Assembly (NCBI GenBank): GCA_958295465.1
Contig: OY282353.1
Location: 1,302,001 to 1,366,000, forward strand
Length of the DNA stretch: 64,000 nt
Direction: 5' to 3'
From: an uncultured Gammaproteobacteria bacterium
GTDB taxonomy: Bacteria > Pseudomonadota > Gammaproteobacteria > HK1
This document shows positions 8,547 through 17,850 of this stretch, one piece after another; position 1 is the first letter of the stretch; every line of letters begins with the position of its first letter. Below the pieces are notes generated by a model. The model was not told where the DNA came from, did not search any database, and saw only the letters and a program-made list of their open reading frames with translations. The position numbers and the translations under genes are program-made.

Positions 8547-9404
8547 TCATGCGGCACGGATTGCCGGGAGCGCGCCGTAGGTCAGACCCTTCTTCCTGAG
8601 CCATCGGCGATAAGCGATGGATGACGCATCGGCGCGGGTCGGAGTTTCGGATCCAGGGACAAGGGGAAGCAGCCGCGGAACCTGGTTTTCCAGGATGAAC
8701 CTGTCCTGAAGAAATATGGTCTGCTGGAAATGCAGAAGATCGGTATCGGAGTTGTCTTCGTCGAATACCAGCACGAAGGAATGAACGTCGCTCAGGTCTT
8801 CCTCCACCGGTTGAATGAACAAACCGATCAGATCCCAGGCGTCATCCCTGATCGGGCAGGTCTTGTACAGAATGGTCGAGAACGGATGAGGCACCCGGTA
8901 CTTGTAATGGGTCACCTGCCCACTCTCGGCGGTGGCAGCGGCCCGAGGCTGATAGAATTTGCAGCTTGTCGCCCAAAGCTCGTCCTCGTTCCGATCCGGC
9001 TCGACCTCGTATTGTTCGACGGTCGCCTGCTCCTCGACACCGAGAATACCGGCGTGGACAAAGGGGAAATGCGCCAGATCGAGAAAGTTCTCTACTGCGC
9101 GCAAGCCGGAACAACGTACCGATACGCATCCGGCAGTCACCAGCCGCCTGCCTTTCTCCTCGAACTCCGGTATGTCATACAGCGGCCGGGGATCGTCATG
9201 AAGCGTGGTCCATACGTGACCATAGCGTTCTTGCGCTTTCAGCGGTGCCCCATCGGCCTTCAGTCTGATCGACAGCGCTTCGGCTCTGCGCTCGGCGACG
9301 ACGTCGTGCCCGAGCAGGCGCGTGCTCCGGCTGCCGCCATCCGGCACGTCCTCCAGCCGGCCTATCGCATACCAATGTGAGCGCGTAAATTCATCCAGGG
9401 CCAT
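8547..9404 (-). CDS. Rieske oxygenase catalytic subunit lacking the Rieske domain (NdmC-like)
   Basis: A 285-residue protein with the mononuclear iron half of a Rieske oxygenase. ENFLDLAHFPFVHAG supplies H112 and H117, and FLQDRFILENQ supplies the late acidic ligand. After the normal N-terminus (SHWYAIGRLEDVP, RLLGHDVVAERR) the two Cys-X-His Rieske motifs are absent: residues run from about 50 (ADGAPLKAQERYGHVW) straight into the region that normally follows the cluster. This deletion is the hallmark of NdmC, the 7-methylxanthine N7-demethylase subunit, which borrows its Rieske cluster from NdmD. The start at 9404 overlaps the end of the Rieske-only gene by 14 bp, coupling the two halves. Confidence 0.88.
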   Translation of the reverse strand: MALDEFTRSHWYAIGRLEDVPDGGSRSTRLLGHDVVAERRAEALSIRLKADGAPLKAQERYGHVWTTLHDDPRPLYDIPEFEEKGRRLVTAGCVSVRCSGLRAVENFLDLAHFPFVHAGILGVEEQATVEQYEVEPDRNEDELWATSCKFYQPRAAATAESGQVTHYKYRVPHPFSTILYKTCPIRDDAWDLIGLFIQPVEEDLSDVHSFVLVFDEDNSDTDLLHFQQTIFLQDRFILENQVPRLLPLVPGSETPTRADASSIAYRRWLRKKGLTYGALPAIRAA

Positions 9405-10188
9405 GATCTCGTTCCAGGATGTGCGGCAGGCGGGCGCGTGGCACGCCAAGCGTGCGGATGCCGGCCCTCCGGTTCTCGACAAGGGTGCGGACTTCCTTCA
9501 ACCAGTCACTGACATGCCTCAGCGCTTCTCCGTGCTTGCCGGCGGCGCCTCTCGGCCGAACCGATACATGCAGCATGGTCTGTGTGCCGGAGACCGGTTG
9601 TCCGGCGCAAAGCACTGCCTCGAACAAATGGGAGTCGTGTAATTCGATTCGATGGACTCCATCTCCGTTCAGGCTTGGAGCGCAGGCAATGCGGTTGATT
9701 TCACCGTGTTGATCAGGGTGGGAGAGAATGAATCTGCCCGAAGCGAAATGGGAATCGACCTCTTCACGTGGCCGGTCGATGGCGATCGAGCGGCAGCCGA
9801 TCCAGTCGCCGGGGAAACTCGGCGCTTCCATGCCGATGCTCCCGGACGCCGCCCAGATGATCCCGGCATGTTCCGCACGGGCATACTGTCCGATCCTGAC
9901 GGCCTTGGGCGGCGCGAGGTCCGGACGCGCGGGTATCAGGGTGCAGGCCCCTTCCCCATCGTAAGTCCAGCCGTGATAACAACAAGTCAGCCGATCGCCA
10001 CGGACGAAGCCATATGAAAGGCGCATGCCACGATGGGGACACCGGTTTTCCCAGACACGCACCTGCCGATCCCGTCCGCGCCAGATGACCAGGTCATGGT
10101 CGCCGACCAAGGCCCTGCAGGCTGTTCCGGGCGACACGGCCGCGGATAGTCCGACGGCCGTCCAACTCGACAGAGACGCCTCTTCCAC
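9391..10188 (-). CDS. Rieske-domain-only protein, like the N-terminal part of NdmD
   Basis: A 265-residue protein with Rieske ligands C50 and H52 (ENRCPHRGMRLSYG) and C70 and H72 (CCYHGWTYDGEG). The remaining 150 residues are a degenerate oxygenase-like half without the iron-binding His-His pair. As I recall it, this is the layout of NdmD residues 1 to about 265, before its FMN/NADH module; here the protein ends where the reductase would begin. GTG 10188 is preferred because GGGAGG lies 9 bp upstream; a GTG at 10218 is also open. It is first in the operon and probably supplies the cluster missing from the overlapping downstream protein. Confidence 0.85.
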   Translation of the reverse strand: MEEASLSSWTAVGLSAAVSPGTACRALVGDHDLVIWRGRDRQVRVWENRCPHRGMRLSYGFVRGDRLTCCYHGWTYDGEGACTLIPARPDLAPPKAVRIGQYARAEHAGIIWAASGSIGMEAPSFPGDWIGCRSIAIDRPREEVDSHFASGRFILSHPDQHGEINRIACAPSLNGDGVHRIELHDSHLFEAVLCAGQPVSGTQTMLHVSVRPRGAAGKHGEALRHVSDWLKEVRTLVENRRAGIRTLGVPRARLPHILERDHGPG

Positions 10189-10378
10189 CTGACGCAACCT
10201 CCCGCACCTGCCGCACACGGCAGGGTAGCCAGACCCCTGCTTCCAGAATAGACTTCCAGCATGGACTCATCGTTCAAGAATTTGGACGTTCCGCTTCGAG
10301 CCGCCCCCGAGGGCGCCTGGTTCGGATCGGCTCGATTCGCCGGATACCGGAAACTGCCGCAGCCGAGGACGAGATTGC
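10189..10378. promoter_or_regulatory. Divergent promoter region between the demethylase operon and its LysR gene
   Basis: This 190-bp gap lies between a LysR-type regulator gene and the first gene of the divergent operon, the usual place for the regulator's binding site and both promoters. I could not pick out a convincing T-N11-A operator or -35/-10 pair by eye, so the call rests on gene arrangement. Confidence 0.5.
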
Positions 10379-11314
10379 ATGCTGACCGACTATGAGCTGA
10401 ACGACATCAGGCGTTTCATACAAATTGCGCGCTCCGGAAGTCTGACCCGGGCCGCGGCCGAGAACAATATTCCCAAAGCCACGCTGAGCCACAATCTCCG
10501 GCGCCTCGAAGACGCGCTCAACGTGGAACTGTTCATTCGCAAGGCGAGGGGGCTCGTGCTGACCGATGCCGGCAGAGTCTATCTGGAACACTGCACGCGG
10601 ATCCTCGCCACCTGCGAGATGGCCGCGAGCGCCGCCCAGTGCGCGCACTCATCCATCAGCGGCAAAGTCCGGATGGTGGCGAGCGCCGAGTTCGGCACCA
10701 GCATACTCGGTGCCGCGGTCCTCCATATTGCGAATACTCATCCCGGAATCGATTTTGAAGCGCACATGTACCCGGGCGATGCGCTGCTCCTCCGGCAGAT
10801 CGATTTCGACTGCATGATCTACGTCGGCACCCCACCCGACTCCGACCTCGTCTGCCGCAAGATGGGAACCGTTTCCTACATGCTGTACGCCAGTCCGGGT
10901 TTTTGCGAAAGATTCGGAATGCCGGAAACCGTAGACCAGATTCGGGATCTGCCAGGGGTGCTCTATTCGAGAGACAACATGCCCGAACAATGGAAGCTGT
11001 CGGACGGCTCGAAGGAAATCGTTATCCAATACCAACCCCGGTTCAGCGTTCACGACTATTGGATGGCAAAATATTTCACGGTTGCCGGATCGGCGATCGC
11101 CTATATGCCGGATTTCTTCACACTCTACGAGGTCGAGGTCGGTGCTCTCCTGAATGTGCTTCCCGGTTACCGGTCGGAGGACATCGACGTTTATGCGCTT
11201 TACCCCTCCTACCGGCACCACAATCCCAGAATCATGATGGTCGTGGAAGCGCTTTGTGAACATTTCGATGATTTCATCCGCTACCCTGGTTATTCCCTGA
11301 TCTCGAACGTCTGA
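10379..11314 (+). CDS. LysR-family transcriptional regulator
   Basis: A 311-residue regulator. The N-terminal winged helix-turn-helix reads LNDIRRFIQIARSGSLTRAA followed by PKATLSHNLRRLEDALNVEL, then FIRKARGLVLTDAGRVYL, the normal LysR order. The remaining residues (about 90-300) form the periplasmic-binding-like effector domain. A GAGGA-type ribosome site lies about ten bases before ATG 10379. It is transcribed away from the N-demethylase/importer operon, and LysR proteins in this position usually activate the divergent genes in response to the pathway substrate or an intermediate. The effector itself is unknown. Confidence 0.93.
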   Translation: MLTDYELNDIRRFIQIARSGSLTRAAAENNIPKATLSHNLRRLEDALNVELFIRKARGLVLTDAGRVYLEHCTRILATCEMAASAAQCAHSSISGKVRMVASAEFGTSILGAAVLHIANTHPGIDFEAHMYPGDALLLRQIDFDCMIYVGTPPDSDLVCRKMGTVSYMLYASPGFCERFGMPETVDQIRDLPGVLYSRDNMPEQWKLSDGSKEIVIQYQPRFSVHDYWMAKYFTVAGSAIAYMPDFFTLYEVEVGALLNVLPGYRSEDIDVYALYPSYRHHNPRIMMVVEALCEHFDDFIRYPGYSLISNV

Positions 11315-11419
11315 GACGGCTGCCGTGAAGCGCAGGACATATCGACTCTCATTGCGATCGTCGTCCCTGCTGCGGTGGTGATCCGTCCGGATCGGGAGCA
11401 AACGTTCGGGGAATGGCCA

Positions 11420-11515
11420 ATGTCCGGCATCGACTACGGCGAACGTATCCCCAACAACGTGGATCCGGCCTCCGACCGGCGCCTGCAACGCATACTGGAG
11501 AAATGGCAGCCGGAT
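11420..11515 (+). pseudogene. 5' stub of a BoxB-like benzoyl-CoA epoxidase subunit gene
   Basis: From ATG 11420 the frame encodes MSGIDYGERIPNNV and then SDRRLQRILEKWQP, which matches the start of BoxB, the di-iron subunit of benzoyl-CoA 2,3-epoxidase. After about 32 codons the similarity ends abruptly and the frame continues into unrelated sequence. No other Box genes are nearby. It is one of several short gene starts left in intergenic DNA of this window. Confidence 0.6.
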
Positions 11516-11587
11516 CATGCCCTGATCCGGTGCAGCCGGGGGGTCTGGTTTTTGGAGACGGGATACCCGTCGGACTGCCGGCCGGAG

Positions 11588-13471
11588 TCAGACCGGCTCC
11601 GACGCCCCGCCGAGCGCGTAGACCGCGACGCGCCCGCTCTGGCCGCGCACGTCGACTTCGCCCTTCGGCTCGAGATCGAAGCCTTCCACCCGCGCCGCGG
11701 TCGCCCCGGAGACGAGGATGCGGGTGCCGAGCTCCTTGTTGAGGGCTTCGAGCCGCGCCGCCAGGTTGACCGCGTCGCCGTGCACGGTGTAGCTGAGCCG
11801 GCCCTTCGCGCCCACCGCGCCCGCGACCAGCCGGCCGGTGTTGATCCCGATGCGGCTGCCGATCCGGCGCCCGGCGAACTCCCGGCTCCGCACCGCGTGC
11901 TGCATTTCGAGCGCCGCGCGCAGGGCGCTGGCGGCGTGGTCGGGGTCCGGCACCGGCACGTTGAACGTCGCGAGGATCGCGTCGCCCTGGAACTGGGTGA
12001 CCACCCCGCGGTGGCGTTCGAGGATCTCGACCATCACCTCGAAGTACTCGTTGAGCAGCTCGACGATGCCGTCCGCACCGAGGGTCTCGGTCAGCGCGGT
12101 GAAGCCTTCGAGATCGGAGAAGAGCACGGTGGCCTCGGACTGCACGGGCGCGAGCTCGCCGCCCTCGGTGAGCAGCGCCTTCGCCACGTCGGTGGGAACG
12201 AACCGGCCCAGGGTCTCGCGGATCAGCTCGCGCTCCATCAACCCCGCCGTCATCCGGTTGAACGAGCGGTTCGCGTCGTCGAACTCGACGACCCGGCTCG
12301 GCGGCAGCGCACGCACGCGGTCGAAGCGCTCCGTCTCGATGGAGCGCGCCGCCGCCGCGAGCGCCCTGACCGGCCGGCTGACGCGCACACCGAGCCACGC
12401 CGCAAGGGCGACGGAGAAGACGAGCACGGCGAGCCCCGCGAAGGCCGCGGCGATCAAGCGCTCGAACTCGTCGCCGTCGCCGGCCCCCTCGTCTGCGTAG
12501 TCCCCGCTCAAGGCGGCCCGGACAATCCCGGCGAGCCATTCGACGACGTCGCTCGTCCCGGTGTTCACGTAGGCCCCGATGGTCCACGGCGCCGGACCGT
12601 AGCGGTGGATGTCCCGGTGCAGGAACACGTAGTAGTCGTCACCCACCGTCACCCCCGATGCGTTCACCTCGGTCATGCCGCCGAGGAGGAACAACTCCGG
12701 ATCGTCGGGGGTCCAGATACGCTCCAGCACCGCGTCCCCGATCGCATCGAGGGCAGAGAGTGGCTGGTCCTGGCCGGAGGCGTCGGGCGTCCAGTCGATC
12801 AGCAGCGGGTGCGCGAGGACGTGATCGCGATCGTGGAGGATGAACGGGATGATCCCGGTCCGGATGCGGGTCGATGCGAGTTGCCGCGACAGGTCGGAGA
12901 CGGTCACCACCTGCGTGAACATGCCGGTGAACTCACCGTTGACCCGGAACGGCGTGTCGTGGAGCACGACCGTCGTGCCGAGGGTATGCGTCCAGAACGG
13001 GGCCCGCCATGCCGGGCCCGGCTGCATGGCCCCGCGTCCGACCCACCCCATGATCCGGGGACGATTGGACCAGTCCTCCACCATCGGCTGCGAAAATTCG
13101 CGTCCCCATCTCCGCACCCGCCCCTGGCGATCGATGATGCCTATGCCCGCGACCTGCGGCGTCGCGCCCAGCAGGCCGAAGATGAACGTGTCCAGCGCCT
13201 GCTTGTCGTCGAAGTCGATGCTGCCGCCCCCGATCTTCTCCACTGCCCACCGCGCCTGCTGCACCACCGGCTGAAGCTGCGATTCGATCCTGCGTTCGAG
13301 CGCGTTCACGAGTGTTTCGGACCGCAACGCCATGAGCCGGCGGGTGTTCTCCGTCGCGCTCGACAGCCCGAGGTACAGGGAGACGCCCACCGCGAGCGCG
13401 ATCAATGCACCGGAGCCGACCACCGCGATGGTGGTGATCGGGAACCGGTAGCGGGTCGCGCGCTCAGTCAC
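11588..13471 (-). CDS. Membrane-bound class III adenylate/guanylate cyclase
   Basis: About 627 residues. A first membrane helix ([20 protein letters not shown]) is followed by a roughly 300-residue periplasmic sensor region resembling Cache domains, a second helix near residues 345-365, a HAMP segment ([20 protein letters not shown]) and a C-terminal class III cyclase domain. The catalytic metal-binding aspartates are in [12 protein letters not shown] and [31 protein letters not shown] and [15 protein letters not shown] are also typical. The GTG at 13471 is preferred because GGAGAG lies upstream; an ATG at 13558 would add 29 residues that look non-coding. It should make cAMP or cGMP in response to an external signal. 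Confidence 0.9.
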   Translation of the reverse strand: MTERATRYRFPITTIAVVGSGALIALAVGVSLYLGLSSATENTRRLMALRSETLVNALERRIESQLQPVVQQARWAVEKIGGGSIDFDDKQALDTFIFGLLGATPQVAGIGIIDRQGRVRRWGREFSQPMVEDWSNRPRIMGWVGRGAMQPGPAWRAPFWTHTLGTTVVLHDTPFRVNGEFTGMFTQVVTVSDLSRQLASTRIRTGIIPFILHDRDHVLAHPLLIDWTPDASGQDQPLSALDAIGDAVLERIWTPDDPELFLLGGMTEVNASGVTVGDDYYVFLHRDIHRYGPAPWTIGAYVNTGTSDVVEWLAGIVRAALSGDYADEGAGDGDEFERLIAAAFAGLAVLVFSVALAAWLGVRVSRPVRALAAAARSIETERFDRVRALPPSRVVEFDDANRSFNRMTAGLMERELIRETLGRFVPTDVAKALLTEGGELAPVQSEATVLFSDLEGFTALTETLGADGIVELLNEYFEVMVEILERHRGVVTQFQGDAILATFNVPVPDPDHAASALRAALEMQHAVRSREFAGRRIGSRIGINTGRLVAGAVGAKGRLSYTVHGDAVNLAARLEALNKELGTRILVSGATAARVEGFDLEPKGEVDVRGQSGRVAVYALGGASEPV

Positions 13472-13679
13472 CGATGGCTCTCCGCAGCCCGGTAACACCG
13501 AAACCAGGCTCTCCGGATCCCCGGTGCCCGCTCGCGCAGGCACAACCGTCGCAAGCATGGCGGTGTGTGCCGGACATCGACCCGGACCGGGCCTGGCGCA
13601 AGCAAACCGTAAGCGAATTCATCTCTCCACTTCCATCCGCGCGGCGGGCGCTCAGGGCGCTGTAGTCCAGGCTGGACTG

Positions 13680-13844
13680 TCCAATGTAGCCCAGCACCGC
13701 GAAGGCGTCGATGATGGGGGGCCGCTCGCCGCCGCGCCCGTAGCAGGCGGGACCCGGGTTCGACCCCGCGCTCTCCGGACCCACCTTGAGCATGCCCGGA
13801 CCGTCCGCCCAGGCGATGGGCCCACCGCCCGCGCCGATGGAGGT
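13680..13844 (-). pseudogene. Internal fragment of a hydantoinase A/oxoprolinase gene
   Basis: Read on the minus strand, one frame gives [18 protein letters not shown] followed by [20 protein letters not shown], the conserved central block of HyuA-type ATP-dependent hydantoinases. Only about 55 codons are recognisable and both ends run into unrelated frames. It is a remnant and is distinct from the intact hyuA at 36-38 kb. Confidence 0.7.
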
Positions 13845-13972
13845 CCCGGCGTGGAGTAGAAGATGCGCATCCCGGTGAGGTCCCCGACGTCACCACGCTC
13901 GATGCGCTTGCGAGCCTCTCTCAGCACAACGGACGGAAAGTTCAGGATCGGACTTTCGGATCGGGAGATACT

Positions 13973-14110
13973 TCAAAAGTCCTTTCGCAATTGAGCAGAG
14001 ATTCCATGGCTCCGGCTTTTGTCTTCGTATTCCAGGCCAAGGGCGAGTTGTGTGCCCCTTTGAACGGGCAGGGCATAGCCCAGGGAATAGTGCGTCGCGT
14101 GCGGGAGGGA
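13973..14110 (-). pseudogene. C-terminal remnant of an outer-membrane beta-barrel protein
   Basis: The last 45 codons of a frame ending at 13973 encode alternating hydrophobic strands (THYSLGYALPVQ, TQLALGLEYEDKSR) and finish ISAQLRKDF. A terminal phenylalanine preceded by alternating residues is the assembly signal of outer-membrane barrels. Nothing recognisable precedes it, so it is the 3' end of a lost porin or autotransporter-like gene. Confidence 0.5.
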
Positions 14111-14223
14111 GGACGAGTCTCGACATCGACGATGCCGGGGCTCGGCCGGCCATGGCCCGAGGTCCGCTCCGAGGGTATCCGTTCCCCGGAGCCGCGGCCT
14201 CGGCTTCCGTATCGCCCGGACGC

Positions 14224-15252
14224 TTACGCCCTCGCGCCTTCGAGGGCCGGTCGCGGGCCGCCCGGTCCGGAGGCAGGGCCGCCGACCTTGATTTGCGATT
14301 CGAACGCCTTCAGGCGCTTGTAGATCGAGATCAGCTCCACGATGATCGACCAGGAGTTCACGAGGAACTGGAACGAGGTCTCCACCCGATCGAACGCGCG
14401 CAGGATCTGCTGCAGCACGCCGAGGGTGATGATCCCCGCCACGATGGTCGGACCCATCATGACGTAGGGCACGATGACCCCGAACTGGAGGTACGACCAC
14501 TTCGCGATGTCGAAGTAGAGGTAGTGCTTGTAGAGCCGGAAGTAGTTCTTGCGCACGTTCGCGAACAGCTCCGCCACCGTCTCGGGCTCCGCCCGCTCCT
14601 CGTGGTCCTCGCCGTAGACCAGCTCCTTGCGGTACGCGGCCTCCACCTTCTGGTTGTTGAACTCCAGGCCCGGGAGCTTGATGCCCACGACGGCGAGCAG
14701 CACCGTGCCGGCTGCGGCGGAGACGATGGCGAGATAGACGAGCGAGTGATCGACCTTTCCGATCCAGGGAAGCTCGGTGACGTGCTCGCTCAGGCCCCAC
14801 AGCAACGGAAGGAAGGCGAAAAGGGTCATCACCGATCGCATGAACGCGACACCGAGACCCTCGACGATGCGGGCGAAGCGCATCGTATCCTCCTGCACGC
14901 GCTGGGCGGCGCCTTCGATGTGGCGCACCTGGTGCCAGTAGGACATGTAGTAGTCGTTCATCGCGGTCCGCCAGCGGAAGACGTAGTGGCGGACGAAGAA
15001 CTCGAGCAGCACCGCGACGGTGATGTAGATCCCGGCGATCTCCGCGAAGGTGAGGCACTTGGCGAGAAAATCTTCGAACACGACCGCCCCGGGCTCGGCC
15101 AGCGCCTTCTGCAGCGTGTCGTAGAAGTCGCCGAACCACTCGTTGATCCGGACGTCGAGCTGCACCTTGTACCAGGTGACGACCAGGATCACGGCGCTGC
15201 CGAGCGCCGACCAGTGCAGCCAGCGCCGGTTGGCAAAGAACGACTTGAACAT
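14224..15252 (-). CDS. SbmA/BacA-family inner-membrane peptide transporter
   Basis: A 342-residue membrane protein of the SbmA/BacA family, which takes up peptides such as microcins and bleomycin across the inner membrane using the proton gradient. Recognisable parts are the opening MFKSFFANRRWLHWSALGS, NEWFGDFYDTLQKAL, the block RWRTAMNDYYMSYW followed by EGAAQRVQEDTMRFARI, and the terminal SIYKRLKAFES. It lacks ATPase motifs, as expected for SbmA rather than the longer Rv1819c-like proteins. ATG 15252 has AAGGAG 8 bp upstream, so the longer open frame starting at 15453 is rejected. It stands alone. Confidence 0.9.
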   Translation of the reverse strand: MFKSFFANRRWLHWSALGSAVILVVTWYKVQLDVRINEWFGDFYDTLQKALAEPGAVVFEDFLAKCLTFAEIAGIYITVAVLLEFFVRHYVFRWRTAMNDYYMSYWHQVRHIEGAAQRVQEDTMRFARIVEGLGVAFMRSVMTLFAFLPLLWGLSEHVTELPWIGKVDHSLVYLAIVSAAAGTVLLAVVGIKLPGLEFNNQKVEAAYRKELVYGEDHEERAEPETVAELFANVRKNYFRLYKHYLYFDIAKWSYLQFGVIVPYVMMGPTIVAGIITLGVLQQILRAFDRVETSFQFLVNSWSIIVELISIYKRLKAFESQIKVGGPASGPGGPRPALEGARA

Positions 15253-15433
15253 GCTCTGTCTCCTTACGAGTGCGGCGCCCGGAGACACCGTAGCGGCGGG
15301 CCCCGCATCAGGCTCGGGATCCGCAAAGCGTTTTCCCGGCGCACGCGGCAAGGGGCGCATGGTACGACAGGCCCCGGTCTCCATCCGATACAATGACGCC
15401 GGCGGGCCGACCAACAGGACGAGGAGGCTTGTG

Positions 15434-16435
15434 ATGAGCAGCGACAACGGCAATGACGCCGGCGTGCCGGACGAGCGCAGGCGGGCATGGGGCGAGCGGT
15501 ACCGGCCGCGCTATTCGGGGGTCGCGACCTTCATGCGCTGCCGGCTCCATGAAGAGCCGGAGGCGTGGAGCGGCATCGACGTCGGCATCGTCGGGGTGCC
15601 GTTCGACGGCGGGGTGACGAATCGCCCGGGCGCCCGCCACGGCCCGCGGCACCTGCGCGAGCAGTCGACGCTGATGGGCATGGTGAACCACCAGACCGGG
15701 GTGCGCCCCTACGATCTCGCGAAGGTCGCCGACCTCGGAGACGCCCCCATCGAAGGCGTGTACCGGCTCGACGAGGCGATCGCCGACGTCGAACGCCATT
15801 ACGACCGGATCGCGGCGGCCGGCGTCGTGCCGCTCACCGCCGGAGGCGACCATTCCATCACCCTGCCCATCATGCGTGCGCTCGGCAAGGCCCACGGCCG
15901 GCCTCTCGGACTCATCCACTTCGATGCCCACTGCGACACCGGGCCGGAGCTGTTCGGGCACAAGCACCATCACGGGGGGCCGTTCAAGGTGGCGGTGGAG
16001 GACGGTGCGCTCGACCCGAAGCGCACCATCCAGATCGGCATCCGCGGCCCGGCCGAACCGTTGTGGGGATTCAGCTACGAATCGGGCATGACCGTCATCC
16101 ACATCGAAGAGCTGTACGCGATGGGGATCCCGGCGGTGGTCGAGAAGGCCCGCGAGGTCGCGGGTGACGGGCCGACCTACGTGAGCTTCGACGTCGACGG
16201 CCTCGACCCGGTCTACGCGCCCGGCACCGGGACACCCGAGGTCGGTGGCTTCACCACCTACGAGGCCCAGCAGATGCTGCGGGGCCTGCGCGGCCTCGAC
16301 GTCATCGCCGGCGACGTGGTCGAGGTGTCGCCGCCCTTCGACCCCTCGGGCACCACCGGACTGACCGGCGCCCAGATGATGTTCGAGATCCTGTGCCTGC
16401 TCGCGGAGGCGGTGGGGCGGAAGAAGGACGCCTGA
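15434..16435 (+). CDS. Ureohydrolase (agmatinase/guanidinobutyrase family)
   Basis: A 333-residue manganese-dependent hydrolase that releases urea from a guanidino compound. The metal-binding motifs are complete: GGDHSITLP, HFDAHCDTG and SFDVDGLDPVYAPG. The N-terminal block VPFDGGVTNRPGARHGPR is typical of SpeB/GbuA-type enzymes. GAGGAGG at 15421 lies six bases before ATG 15434, which decides the start. Exact substrate (agmatine, guanidinobutyrate, guanidinopropionate or another) cannot be told. A second, divergent member of the family lies at 54.4 kb. Confidence 0.92.
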   Translation: MSSDNGNDAGVPDERRRAWGERYRPRYSGVATFMRCRLHEEPEAWSGIDVGIVGVPFDGGVTNRPGARHGPRHLREQSTLMGMVNHQTGVRPYDLAKVADLGDAPIEGVYRLDEAIADVERHYDRIAAAGVVPLTAGGDHSITLPIMRALGKAHGRPLGLIHFDAHCDTGPELFGHKHHHGGPFKVAVEDGALDPKRTIQIGIRGPAEPLWGFSYESGMTVIHIEELYAMGIPAVVEKAREVAGDGPTYVSFDVDGLDPVYAPGTGTPEVGGFTTYEAQQMLRGLRGLDVIAGDVVEVSPPFDPSGTTGLTGAQMMFEILCLLAEAVGRKKDA

Positions 16436-16496
16436 CCTTACCGGGCCGGAGCGCCGCTTCGAACGCCTGCGCCGGGTGCGCGGCCCGGCCTCCGAA

Positions 16497-17702
16497 TCAG
16501 CCGGACAGCGACGCGCAGGCGCGCTGGATTCTCATGCAGGCTTCCTCGAGCCGATCCGTCGCCAGCGCGTAGGAGATGCGGAAGTACGGCGAGAGGCCGA
16601 ACGCCTCGCCGTGCACCACCGCGACCTCTTCGCTCTCGAGGAGGTACTTCGCGAAGTCGCCGTCGTTCTCGATCGTGCCGCCGTCCGGGGTCCGCCTCCC
16701 GATCGTCTCCCCGCAGTCGACGTAGAGGTAGAACGCCCCGCCCGGCGAGTTGCAGGAGAGTCCGTTCGCCTGGTTGAGGATCGAGACTCCGAGGTCCCGC
16801 CGCTGCTCGAACACCGTCACGTTGTCCTCGATGAACGCTTGATCGCCGTCGAGCGCTTCGACCCCGGCCCACTGGCCGATGCTCGACACCCCGCTCGTGG
16901 TCTGCGACTGGATCTTCGACATCGCCGCGATGAGCTCCTTCGGCCCCGCCCCGTAACCGATGCGCCAACCGGTCATGCAGTAGGCTTTCGAGAGTCCGTT
17001 CATCGTGAGGGTACGTTCGTGCAGATCGGGCGCGACCTGCGCCATCGTCGAGAACGGCTCGCCGCCGTAGATGATGTGCTCGTAGATGTCGTCAGTGAGC
17101 ACCCACACATGCGGATGCCGGCGCAGCACCTCGGCGAGCCCTGCCAGATCCTTCGCCGAGCAGACCGCGCCGGACGGGTTGCACGGGTTGTTGAGGATCA
17201 GCCATTTCGTGTTCGCGGTGATCGCTTCTTCGAGCCGTTGCGGGGTCAGCCGGAAGTCGTTCGCGGCTTCGGTCTCGACCACCACCGGCGTGCCGCCCGC
17301 GAGCAGGACCATGTCCGGGTAGCTCACCCAGAACGGCGCGGGGATGACGACCTCGTCGTCCGGGTCGAGGGTCGCGGTGAGGGCGTTGTAGATGACCTGC
17401 TTGCCGCCGTTGCACACCAGCACCTCGTCGGGGGCGTAGTTCAATCCGTTCTCGCGTTCGAGCTTGCGACAGATCGCCTCGCGCAGTTCCGGGACGCCGG
17501 TGATCGGCGGGTACTTCGTCCTGCCCTCGATCACGGCGCGCATCGCCGCGATCTTGACGTTGTCCGGGGTGTCGAAATCCGGCTCGCCGGCGGAGAGGGC
17601 GATGACGTCGCGTCCGGCCCGCGCCATCTCCATCGCCTTCGCGGAGATGGCGATGGACGGAGACGCCTTGATGCGGCTCATGCGTTGTGCGGTGATGGAC
17701 AT
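16497..17702 (-). CDS. Class I pyridoxal-phosphate aminotransferase (aspartate aminotransferase-like)
   Basis: A 401-residue PLP enzyme of the aspartate aminotransferase I-gamma group. It opens MSITAQRMSRIKASPSIAIS, has the substrate-binding ALSAGEPDFDTP, NPCNPSGAV, the aspartate of TDDIYEHIIY and the PLP lysine in NGLSKAYCMTGWRIGYGAG. Length and motif order are normal. AGGAG lies about 8 bp before ATG 17702. It probably interconverts aspartate or another amino acid with its oxo-acid; it is convergent with the ureohydrolase gene. Confidence 0.93.
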   Translation of the reverse strand: MSITAQRMSRIKASPSIAISAKAMEMARAGRDVIALSAGEPDFDTPDNVKIAAMRAVIEGRTKYPPITGVPELREAICRKLERENGLNYAPDEVLVCNGGKQVIYNALTATLDPDDEVVIPAPFWVSYPDMVLLAGGTPVVVETEAANDFRLTPQRLEEAITANTKWLILNNPCNPSGAVCSAKDLAGLAEVLRRHPHVWVLTDDIYEHIIYGGEPFSTMAQVAPDLHERTLTMNGLSKAYCMTGWRIGYGAGPKELIAAMSKIQSQTTSGVSSIGQWAGVEALDGDQAFIEDNVTVFEQRRDLGVSILNQANGLSCNSPGGAFYLYVDCGETIGRRTPDGGTIENDGDFAKYLLESEEVAVVHGEAFGLSPYFRISYALATDRLEEACMRIQRACASLSG

Positions 17703-17850
17703 TGCAAGCTCCTGAAAACGTTTCAGGGGGAGAGCGGAGGACTGCGACCGGCCGCGCGGAAGGTAGCACGTCCCCGCGGCGATCATCGCGCCGGACCGCG
17801 CGGTCCCCGGTCACCACCCTGACGGCGGGGTATGGCCGCCCGGCGGCGGC

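Noticed and set aside
13560-13860. Small plus-strand frames in the gap after the cyclase gene
   Set aside because: The only recognisable sequence there is on the minus strand and belongs to a HyuA fragment.
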